Source of the DNA: Fischerella thermalis PCC 7521
GTDB taxonomy: Bacteria; Cyanobacteriota; Cyanobacteriia; Cyanobacteriales; Nostocaceae
Direction of reading: 5' to 3'
DNA: 64,000 bases
Assembly (NCBI RefSeq): GCF_000317225.1
Contig: NZ_AJLL01000081.1
Location: forward strand, 124,001 to 188,000
Part shown: positions 57,038 through 64,000 of the stretch, piece after piece
How positions within the stretch are numbered: the first letter of the stretch is position 1
Layout of the letters: each line of letters starts with the position of its first letter
Notes under the pieces: model-generated
What the model was told of the DNA's origin: nothing
What the model saw: only the letters and a program-made list of their open reading frames with translations
Database searches by the model: none
Position numbers and translations under genes: made by a program

Positions 57038-57575
57038 CAAAAAATATTTTTACTTTTTTCAGAGATGAATAATGGGTATTACACAATGGGTGATTGACCG
57101 CATCAAGCTGATAAACCTTTTCTGTCACTCTCCGAACTGTTATCCATCAGGAAGATAAGATAACAACTCGTTCATAATCCTTATTAAAACTAAAAAATTT
57201 TTGACTAACTCAGGAATCTGGAAGACTTCAAGCTCTTGAGAAATTAAACGAAAAAATATCTTTGATTGTATGATGAGACGCTGACGGGGCGACAATAGGC
57301 GATGAAGAGCTTGCTGTATAAAGAGTGTAGCAATTCGTGTGAAGTGATGAAAACCGAACGCGAAAGAGAAGAACTATATCATGTTCGCTTAAATACTTAT
57401 ACTGTCGCGTGGGCTGGTAATAGGTAATGGGTAATCGGTGAGACTACTTCTTGCCGTCTTGGCTTCTGCCGAGATGGCAAAGTAGCGAACCCGAAGGGTA
57501 ATCGGAAAAACCAATGACCAACACCGAAGCATAATATTGTAAGCAATTAACCGAACTTGATATTAATTAAAGCTA
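57038..57575. other. Non-coding stretch with an imperfect hairpin
   Basis: About 540 bp without a supported gene. A GCCGTCTTGGC...GCCGAGATGGC hairpin lies at about 57452-57480, next to GGTAATGGGTAATCGG repeat text. Nothing else was recognised. Confidence 0.5.
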
Positions 57576-57780
57576 TTAATGATCCCATCGCAGAAACCAA
57601 AAACGGTGGTCATGGATGTCACCAAAAGCCCCATAGAATGCCATTTAATTGTTGGGATTTATAACTATCTAGTTCAACCTGCCAATTAATTTTTCCCAAT
57701 TTTCTCCAGTCTATTAATCTATCACAAAACTTTTCTGCAAGAGGTCTAATGAAGACAAAGTCGCTGGAATCCTGAATTAA
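57576..57780 (-). pseudogene. Decayed protein-coding fragment, unknown family
   Basis: On the minus strand, positions 57780-57619 read as 53 codons without a start (DFVFIRPLAEKFCDRLIDW, KINWQVELDSYKSQQLNGIL), ending in TGA. A one-base shift continues as YGAFGDIHDHRFWFLRWDH to a TAA at 57576. The composition is protein-like across the shift, so this is probably the tail of a gene broken by a frameshift and truncated at its 5' side. I do not recognise the family. Confidence 0.45.
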
Positions 57781-57937
57781 TTAATTCTCGAACCTCTACC
57801 CCAAAAATTGTTTATATTTTCTGAAAAGCTAACTCATGGTTAGTTTTTTGGGATGAGTGCATTTATTAATTAACAGTAATCAATATGTTTTTTGTGAATG
57901 GGATAATCTAAATAATTAATAAATGTGTCTAGGTAAT

Positions 57938-57986
57938 CCCAAAACTTTTGTTTTGGGCTGAAAGCTTAAACCCGTTAAAACGGGTT
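57938..57986. repeat. Pair of short hairpins upstream of nifJ
   Basis: CCCAAAACTTTTGTTTTGGG (57938-57957) and AACCCGTTAAAACGGGTT (57969-57986) form two adjacent stems. The second is a common dispersed element in filamentous cyanobacteria. The region from 57781 to 58140 contains no gene; it presumably carries the nifJ promoter. Confidence 0.6.
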
Positions 57987-58140
57987 ATAAATTGTACGAA
58001 TATATTTCGTTTTAAATTCAAGATACCCATACAAATGCTACAAACGCTATCTCCCTTTAGGGAGACGCTACGCGAACACCCCTAATAACCACTAACTACT
58101 AATTAACTTAACTTTTGGGGGTAGCTTGCAGGAGGAAATC

Positions 58141-61100
58141 ATGCACACAACTTTTGCAACCATTGATGGGAATGAGGCTGTAGCCCGTGTTGCTTACCGT
58201 TTAAGTGAAGTTATAGCCATATATCCCATCACCCCCTCTTCCGCAATGGGTGAATGGGCTGATGTTTGGTCAGCATCACACCGTGCTAATTTGTGGGGTA
58301 CGGTTCCGAGTGTAATCGAAATGCAGAGTGAAGGCGGAGCGGCTGCGGCTGTACATGGGGCGCTACAAACAGGTTCTCTGACAACTACATTCACTTCGTC
58401 ACAGGGGTTATTGTTGATGATCCCTAACCTGTACAAAATTGCTGGAGAATTAACTAGTGCAGTTATTCATGTAGCAGCCCGTGCTTTAGCTACCCATGCT
58501 TTATCTATTTTTGGCGACCACAGCGATGTTATGGCAGCCCGTGGTACAGGATTTGCCTTGCTGTGTTCTGCGTCGGTGCAGGAAGCCCATGATTTTGCGC
58601 TGATTGCCCAAGCTGCAACTCTGGCGGCGCGAGTGCCATTTATGCACTTTTTTGATGGTTTTCGCACCTCCCATGAAATTCAGAAAGTCCAGTTGCTGGA
58701 AGATGAGGATTTGCGATCGCTCATTGATGAAGAATTAATTCTCGCCCATCGCACCCGCGCTTTAACTCCCGATCGCCCTGTATTGCGGGGAACTGCCCAA
58801 AACCCCGATGTTTATTTCCAAGCCCGTGAACGCGCTAACCCCTACTACAATGCTTGTGCAGAAATTGTCCAACACGTTATGGACAAACTTGGGGAACGCA
58901 CGGGACGACACTATCAAATTTACGAGTATTATGGCGCAAGTGACGCCGATCGCGTGATTGTCCTCATGGGTTCTGGTTGTGAAACAGTCCATGAAACAGT
59001 AGATTACCTCAACGCCCGTGGTGAAAAAGTGGGTGTTGTCAAAGTAAGACTCTACCGCCCCTTTGATGTCCAAAGATTTGTTCAAGCCTTACCAAAAACC
59101 ACAAAAGCGATCGCAGTTCTAGATCGCAGCAAAGAACCAGGTTCAGCCGGCGAACCGTTGTATCTTGATGTCGTCACCGCCATTCACGAAGCATGGGAAT
59201 TGCAGGACGAGATAAGGAGACAAAGGGGACGACTTGGGGGACAAGGAGATAACGAAAATGTTTATACCCCTTACACCCCTCACACTTCCCCCACCTCTCC
59301 ATCACCCCACCTCCCCACTCCTAAAATCATCGCTGGTCGCTATGGTCTTTCTTCTAAAGAATTTACCCCGGCGATGGTGCGGGCAATTTTCGACAATCTC
59401 GCCCGACCACAGCCGCAAAATCACTTTACTATTGGTATTAATGACGACATTACCAACACTTCCCTAAGTTTTGACCCTAATTTTTCAACTGAACCAGACC
59501 ATGTTGTCAGAGCCATGTTTTACGGCTTGGGTTCTGATGGGACAGTGGGTGCAAACAAAAACTCGATCAAGATTATTGGTGAAGAAACCGACAACTACGC
59601 CCAAGGTTATTTTGTCTACGATTCTAAGAAATCTGGCTCGATGACAGTTTCTCACCTGCGTTTTGGTCCGAAGCCGATTCGCTCTACTTATCTGATTGGC
59701 AAAGCGAATTTCATCGGTTGCCATCAGTGGGTATTATTGGATCGAGTAGATGTACTGAAAAATGCTGTATCAGGGGCAACTTTTTTACTTAATAGTCCCT
59801 ATGATGCAGATATGGTCTGGGAATATCTGCCAGAGAAAGTACAGCAGCAGATTATTAGCAAACAACTAAAATTTTATGTTATCAATGCTACTCAAGTCGC
59901 CCGTGAAAGTGGCATGGGTGGACGCATTAACACTATTATGCAAGTATGCTTCTTTGCCTTAGCAGGAGTTTTACCCCAAGCAGAAGCGATCGCCAAAATT
60001 AAGCAAGTGATTGAAAAAACATACGGCAAAAAAGGCGCAGAAGTCGTCCACATGAATCTGCAAGCGGTAAATCAGACGCTGGAAAACTTGCAGAAAGTCG
60101 ATGTTCCAAGGTGGTGTGATGGGGAGAAATCCAACATCCAAAATCTTGAGGGTGCGCCTGAGTTCGTCCGCGAAGTCTTAGGCAAAATTATGAGGTGGGA
60201 AGGGGATGATTTACCTGTAAGTGCTTTACCTGCTGATGGAACTTTTCCCACAGGTACTTCTCAATGGGAAAAACGCAATGTGGCGCTAGATATTCCGGTT
60301 TGGGAACCTGATGTCTGCGTACAATGCAGCAAGTGTGTGATGGTTTGTCCCCATGCGTCAATTCGCAGCAAGGTTTATGCAGAGAGTCAATTAACAAATG
60401 CTCCGGTAACATTTAAGTCTATCAATGCCAAAGATAAGGACTTTGCGGGACAGAAATTTACGATTCAAATAGCACCGGAAGATTGTACAGGATGCGGAAT
60501 CTGCGTTGAAATTTGCCCTGGGAAAAATAAATTGCAGCCAGAAACTAAAGCAATTAATCTCAAACCCCAGTTACCTTTACGGGAGCAAGAACGGGAAAAT
60601 TGGAATTTCTTCTTGAATTTACCAAATCCTGACCGACGGCAACTAAAATTAAACCAAATTCGCCAACAACAACTGCAAGAACCATTATTTGAATTTTCTG
60701 GTGCTTGTGCGGGTTGTGGCGAGACACCTTATTTAAAACTACTGTCACAATTATTTGGCGATCGCGCGATGATTGCCAATGCTACTGGTTGTTCTTCGAT
60801 TTACGGTGGTAATCTCCCCACAACTCCTTGGACTAAAAACTCTGAAGGTAGAGGCCCAGCATGGTCTAATAGTTTATTTGAAGATAACGCCGAATTCGGT
60901 TTTGGTTTTCGCTTATCTTTAGATAAACATGCTGAACATGCGGCGGAATTATTGCGAGAGTTGGGAAGTAAGCTTCCTGAGGATTTAGTTCAATCTATTC
61001 TTAATGCACCCCAAAAAACCGAAGCAGATATCTACGAGCAAAGACAAAGGGTAGAATTGCTTAAACAGCGATTAGATGATGTAGAGACGTACCATGGTAC

Positions 61101-61797
61101 GTCTTTACAATCCAAAATCCAAAATCTAAGATTGTTGGCTGATTATCTTGTCAAAAAGAGTGTTTGGATTGTCGGTGGTGACGGTTGGGCTTATGATATT
61201 GGCTTTGGCGGATTAGATCATGTACTTGCCAGTGGTCGCAATGTTAATATCCTAGTGATGGATACAGAAGTATATTCCAATACAGGCGGACAATCTTCTA
61301 AAGCCACTCCAACAGCTGCGATCGCCAAATTTGCCGCTAGTGGTAAGCCTGCTGCCAAGAAAGATTTGGGACTCATGGCGATGAGCTACGGTAATGTCTA
61401 CGTAGCGAGTGTAGCTTTAGGCGCACGTGATGACCAAACACTGAAAGCATTTTTAGAAGCTGAAGCTTACAACGGTCCATCACTGATTATTGCTTATAGT
61501 CATTGTATTGCTCATGGCATTAATATGACCACAGCCATGAACAACCAAAAAGCGCTGGTAGAATCAGGTCGTTGGTTGTTGTATCGCTATAATCCAGAGT
61601 TGCGAGAACAGGGTAAAAATCCTCTGCAATTGGATATGCAATCGCCCAAACAATCACTAGAACAGTCAATGTATCAAGAAAATCGCTTCAAAATGCTTGT
61701 CAAGAGTAAACCCGAACTTGCTCAACGTCTGCTACAACAAGCCCAAGCAGAAGTAGACGCACGTTGGCAATTGTATGAATATTTAGCAACACAATAG
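58141..61797 (+). CDS. nifJ: Pyruvate:ferredoxin (flavodoxin) oxidoreductase
   Basis: 1218 residues from the ATG at 58141 with a strong GGAGG site; a TTG five codons earlier is not needed. Domains in order: the pyruvate-binding domain I (AIYPITPSSAMGEWAD), domain II, the gamma/ferredoxin part with two 4Fe-4S motifs (CVQCSKCVMVCP from Cys726, CTGCGICVEICP), and the thiamine-diphosphate domain (GACAGCGETPY, GDGWAYDIGFGG, SNTGGQSSKATPT). It makes acetyl-CoA, CO2 and reduced ferredoxin from pyruvate. Two in-frame inserts look like intergenic repeats: residues about 358-397 (C-rich) and 981-997 (palindrome). Both lie in probable loops. Confidence 0.95.
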   Translation: MHTTFATIDGNEAVARVAYRLSEVIAIYPITPSSAMGEWADVWSASHRANLWGTVPSVIEMQSEGGAAAAVHGALQTGSLTTTFTSSQGLLLMIPNLYKIAGELTSAVIHVAARALATHALSIFGDHSDVMAARGTGFALLCSASVQEAHDFALIAQAATLAARVPFMHFFDGFRTSHEIQKVQLLEDEDLRSLIDEELILAHRTRALTPDRPVLRGTAQNPDVYFQARERANPYYNACAEIVQHVMDKLGERTGRHYQIYEYYGASDADRVIVLMGSGCETVHETVDYLNARGEKVGVVKVRLYRPFDVQRFVQALPKTTKAIAVLDRSKEPGSAGEPLYLDVVTAIHEAWELQDEIRRQRGRLGGQGDNENVYTPYTPHTSPTSPSPHLPTPKIIAGRYGLSSKEFTPAMVRAIFDNLARPQPQNHFTIGINDDITNTSLSFDPNFSTEPDHVVRAMFYGLGSDGTVGANKNSIKIIGEETDNYAQGYFVYDSKKSGSMTVSHLRFGPKPIRSTYLIGKANFIGCHQWVLLDRVDVLKNAVSGATFLLNSPYDADMVWEYLPEKVQQQIISKQLKFYVINATQVARESGMGGRINTIMQVCFFALAGVLPQAEAIAKIKQVIEKTYGKKGAEVVHMNLQAVNQTLENLQKVDVPRWCDGEKSNIQNLEGAPEFVREVLGKIMRWEGDDLPVSALPADGTFPTGTSQWEKRNVALDIPVWEPDVCVQCSKCVMVCPHASIRSKVYAESQLTNAPVTFKSINAKDKDFAGQKFTIQIAPEDCTGCGICVEICPGKNKLQPETKAINLKPQLPLREQERENWNFFLNLPNPDRRQLKLNQIRQQQLQEPLFEFSGACAGCGETPYLKLLSQLFGDRAMIANATGCSSIYGGNLPTTPWTKNSEGRGPAWSNSLFEDNAEFGFGFRLSLDKHAEHAAELLRELGSKLPEDLVQSILNAPQKTEADIYEQRQRVELLKQRLDDVETYHGTSLQSKIQNLRLLADYLVKKSVWIVGGDGWAYDIGFGGLDHVLASGRNVNILVMDTEVYSNTGGQSSKATPTAAIAKFAASGKPAAKKDLGLMAMSYGNVYVASVALGARDDQTLKAFLEAEAYNGPSLIIAYSHCIAHGINMTTAMNNQKALVESGRWLLYRYNPELREQGKNPLQLDMQSPKQSLEQSMYQENRFKMLVKSKPELAQRLLQQAQAEVDARWQLYEYLATQ
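61081..61108. repeat. CCATGG palindrome inserted within nifJ
   Basis: A 28-bp copy of the GTAGAGACG...CGTCTTTAC palindrome (core AGACGTACCATGGTACGTCT, perfect over 20 bp) inside the nifJ frame. It encodes VETYHGTSL and keeps the reading frame. Confidence 0.9.
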
Positions 61798-62123
61798 ATT
61801 GTAAATTCAAACAGATGTACAGCGATAATCCATCTGTGTTTATCGGTGTGCATCTGTGTTCGTTAACTAAAAATAACTAGACAATTGCCAATAAACCTTA
61901 GATAACAACACGTGATTGCATTTATAGCCGTTTTCCATAACAGAAAATACAACTGTGAGCATTTCATTGAGAGCGATCGCACTTCAAATTTGACATTCGC
62001 TCATCATGTTATTGATGAAAAACATTTGGGACAAACATTTGTTAACTATAAATTATACTTTCTTAATATTTCTTAGCTAAAATTGTTATAAAAGTACATT
62101 GTTAGCTCAAGGAGCGGTGAGTG
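61798..62123. other. Gap between nifJ and the cytochrome b6-like gene
   Basis: About 326 bp. It begins with a dispersed repeat (CATCTGTGTTTATCGGTGTGCATCTGTGTTCG, 61832-61863) and is AT-rich beyond that. A GGAG site before 62124 serves the next gene. No RNA gene or clear terminator is visible. Confidence 0.55.
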
Positions 62124-62786
62124 ATGGAAAGCACCGAGTTTAATAGGGTTTTGCGGCGCATAGCTACCGTATTATCTGTCGTCATTATTACCCTATCTTT
62201 AGTTGCAGCTTCTACTGGCATTTTGTTATCTATTTACTATGAACCAGCAGCAGGCAGGGCTTATCAGTCTTTGAAATTGATTACAGAGCAAGTGCAATAT
62301 GGTTGGTTGTTCCGTAAAGCACACAATATTGCTGGTAATGGAGTGATTGCGATCGCACTTGTGCAAATTGTGGTATTATTTCTGGGCAGACAATTTCGCA
62401 AGAGTTGGCTATCAGCCTGGATCAGTGGAATTTTCTTCACTCTAATTGCCATTGGGTTAAGTTGGACAGCAATGATTTTAAGCTGGGATCAAGAAGGATT
62501 CTGGCGTTTTAGCATTGAGTTAGGAACCATTGAAGCAATTCCTTTGATTGGTTCACAACTACGCGAAATCCTGACTGGTGGTGCAATTAGTACGCTAACT
62601 ATCCAAAGACTCTACACCATACACAGTTATATCCTTTCAATTGCTGCCATTATCATTTCTGGCGCACATTTATTCAGCGTATTGTGGCAAGAAAAACAAA
62701 TGAAAGCTCAGTTTGCCAACTCTGAAAGTGCTAACTTGCCACCGAGTCAGATTCAAGGTGCAGGAGCATCACTGGCAGAAAGCTGA
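62124..62786 (+). CDS. Cytochrome b6-like membrane protein lacking one expected haem histidine
   Basis: 220 residues from the ATG at 62124 (GGAG nine bases upstream). Four spans aligned by eye with PetB: YGWLFRKAHNIAG, LVQIVVLFLG, WDQEGFWRF, AIPLIGSQL, TIQRLYTIHSYIL and SGAHLFSV. Of the four PetB haem-ligand histidines, three are present (in RKAH, in YTIH and in GAHL). The second histidine of the first span is Gln (ALVQIV), so at most one normal b-type haem pair remains. It resembles stand-alone cytochrome b6-type proteins of cyanobacteria with unknown partners. It overlaps the next gene, in opposite orientation, by 34 bp. Confidence 0.75.
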   Translation: MESTEFNRVLRRIATVLSVVIITLSLVAASTGILLSIYYEPAAGRAYQSLKLITEQVQYGWLFRKAHNIAGNGVIAIALVQIVVLFLGRQFRKSWLSAWISGIFFTLIAIGLSWTAMILSWDQEGFWRFSIELGTIEAIPLIGSQLREILTGGAISTLTIQRLYTIHSYILSIAAIIISGAHLFSVLWQEKQMKAQFANSESANLPPSQIQGAGASLAES

Positions 62787-64000
62787 GATAACTTCCCGAT
62801 CGGGATTTCCTCAACCTCTGGTAATTTTTCCAGAGAGAGGCGATTTGAGTCTCTACCACCCGATAAGCGTTTTAAAAGCTTCGGTCTGGGATCGTGCAAG
62901 AGGTAGATGATGCGATCGCCACTTTGCCAAGCTTCACCCGCAGGCATGATCTGCAATTTCTCATCCCGTTCTAAAAACAGTGGTACTAACTCACCAGTCC
63001 GAATTAATGCCTGCAACTGAACCTTTTGTAATGAAAAACCAGGTTCTTTGAGTGTCGTCATCCCTAGTTTCACTTGCTCATCGTTGATATATTGATTCCA
63101 GGTTTTAATTTGCAAGTCTGGAATAAAGGCCTGACTGACTTTCGTATTATTTGTACCATTAGTGGCTTGTGGATCACGCGGAAAAACTGCTAGAACGCGG
63201 GGTGGGTTAAACTCTTCTGCGGCTCGTTGTGCCAAAACAAAATTCACCTCGCCATTTTTGGTCATCGCCAAAAAAGTTCCCACCGAAGCCAATCCTGCTT
63301 CTTCCAAAACATTGACATCCAAAGCACTGCTGATTAGGACTCGTAAATTTTCGGCTTGGGCTTGCTTACTTGCTTCAGGATCAGTGTCGATCATCACAAC
63401 TGCTTCTCCCCGTTCTTGCAACAGGCGAGCAACTAAAATACTCAGAGGATTGCAACCAACAATTACTGCCCCTGTCGCCTCTTTGGAGGTAATTTCCAGC
63501 CACCTAGCAATCCAGCCAGCAGTTAGTCCCTGACAGAAAACTGTCATGATAATTGTGAGGAACACAAGAGCTTTAATAGCATCACCACCGTTAATGCCGT
63601 GTTGGGTCAACAAAATTGAAAATAAAGAAGCTACAGAAGCAGAAACAATTCCTCTAGGAGCAACCCAGCTAAGAAACAGTTTTTGTCGCCAGTTCAAGTC
63701 ACTGTTCCAGGTACAACAAAGAATGTTGATCGGACGCACGATAAACATCAAAGCCAAAACAGTAAATAAACTGCCCCAACCTAGTGCAAACAAACTGTCA
63801 ATAGATAAATCAGCAGCCAGTAAAATAAATAAGACTGAAACGCACAAAATCGTTAACTGACCTTTGAAGTGCCGCAGTAGTCGTTCTTCTGGAACAGAAG
63901 CTGTTCCAAACACCACACCAGCAACTACAGTCGCCATCAATCCTGATTCACTGCGGAGCATTTGCGCCAACACAAATAAACCCCACGAACCAGCCAAGAC
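62753..64000 (-). CDS. CPA1-type Na+/H+ antiporter with TrkA-N domain (5' part outside the window)
   Basis: The frame is open to the window edge, so the N-terminal part is missing. The visible protein has the later membrane spans including the family motif SWVAPRGIVSASVASLFSILL, then a Rossmann-type TrkA-N/RCK domain (GAVIVGCNPLSILVARLLQERGEAVVMIDTDPEA, with the acidic ribose-binding residue) and a TrkA-C-like domain (ELVPLFLERDEKL, GDRIIYLLHD). NhaP-type antiporters with a nucleotide-sensing C-terminus exchange Na+ or K+ for protons. The C-terminal tail is polar. The family is clear; the ion is not known. Confidence 0.88.
   Translation of the reverse strand, partial: VLAGSWGLFVLAQMLRSESGLMATVVAGVVFGTASVPEERLLRHFKGQLTILCVSVLFILLAADLSIDSLFALGWGSLFTVLALMFIVRPINILCCTWNSDLNWRQKLFLSWVAPRGIVSASVASLFSILLTQHGINGGDAIKALVFLTIIMTVFCQGLTAGWIARWLEITSKEATGAVIVGCNPLSILVARLLQERGEAVVMIDTDPEASKQAQAENLRVLISSALDVNVLEEAGLASVGTFLAMTKNGEVNFVLAQRAAEEFNPPRVLAVFPRDPQATNGTNNTKVSQAFIPDLQIKTWNQYINDEQVKLGMTTLKEPGFSLQKVQLQALIRTGELVPLFLERDEKLQIMPAGEAWQSGDRIIYLLHDPRPKLLKRLSGGRDSNRLSLEKLPEVEEIPIGKLSQLSASDAPAP

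Noticed and set aside
56954-57090. Lysine-rich short frame starting ATGAAAAAGAAA after psaI2
   Set aside because: The text coincides with the arms of the large palindrome, so the frame is a by-product of that structure.
57938-57986. Rho-independent terminator before nifJ
   Set aside because: The stems are short, lack T-runs in either direction, and the second is a common dispersed repeat.

Overview
The window comes from a filamentous cyanobacterium, most likely one of the Nostocales that carry far-red light photoacclimation (FaRLiP). The evidence is: dense HIP1 octamers (GCGATCGC), low-GC intergenic DNA full of short tandem heptamer and nonamer repeats and dispersed palindromes, thylakoid photosystem genes, phycobilisome core genes, SbtA/SbtB, CrtD and NifJ. 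I cannot assign a genus from the sequence alone. No tRNA, rRNA, CRISPR array or intact insertion sequence was seen.

Left part (1-32.3 kb): ordinary chromosomal genes in mixed orientation. They are a truncated ferritin-like protein, a thermonuclease lipoprotein, a divergent polar amino acid ABC transporter, a CYTH protein, a CNNM/CorC protein, mfd (frameshifted), a carbon-concentrating set (Tat-exported beta carbonic anhydrase, sbtB, sbtA), an HMA_2-PAP2 fusion, a GH10-like lipoprotein or anchored protein, an aldo/keto reductase, a LabA-like NYN protein, a repeat-rich membrane protein, Hsp33, a Deg/Hho protease, an InrS/CsoR-type metal sensor, CrtD, an M16 peptidase and a fructosamine kinase.

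Centre (32.6-56.9 kb): a FaRLiP photosynthesis cluster in two divergent arms around a 0.93 kb non-coding region. The left arm (minus strand) reads chlF (psbA4), psbA3, an apcD-type gene, apcB2, another apcD-type gene, apcE2, a third apcD-type gene, psbD3, psbC2, psbB2, psbH2, an unidentified 47-residue membrane peptide, psaF2, psaJ2. The right arm (plus strand) reads rfpB-like, rfpA (frameshifted as given), rfpC, a receiver-domain relic, psaA2, psaB2, psaL2, psaI2. Together these encode the sensor cascade (knotless phytochrome kinase, CheY protein, DNA-binding regulator), the chlorophyll f synthase, and far-red paralogues of the PSI, PSII and allophycocyanin subunits that replace the white-light versions.

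Right part (56.9-64 kb): about 1.25 kb without an intact gene (a large hairpin, a decayed gene fragment, two small hairpins), then nifJ (pyruvate:flavodoxin oxidoreductase), a cytochrome b6-like protein missing one expected haem ligand, and a 5'-truncated NhaP/TrkA-type antiporter.

Most interesting: (i) rfpA is split inside its photosensory module by a one-base frame change within a purine-rich repeat insert; (ii) a 91-bp tandem duplication of the psbD3 tail has pulled apart the usual psbD/psbC overlap and now serves as the psbC2 leader; (iii) an unannotated 47-aa single-span peptide lies inside the far-red PSII/PSI operon; (iv) intergenic-type repeats have repeatedly entered conserved coding sequences, mostly in frame (nifJ twice, mfd twice, an M16 peptidase, rfpA twice).
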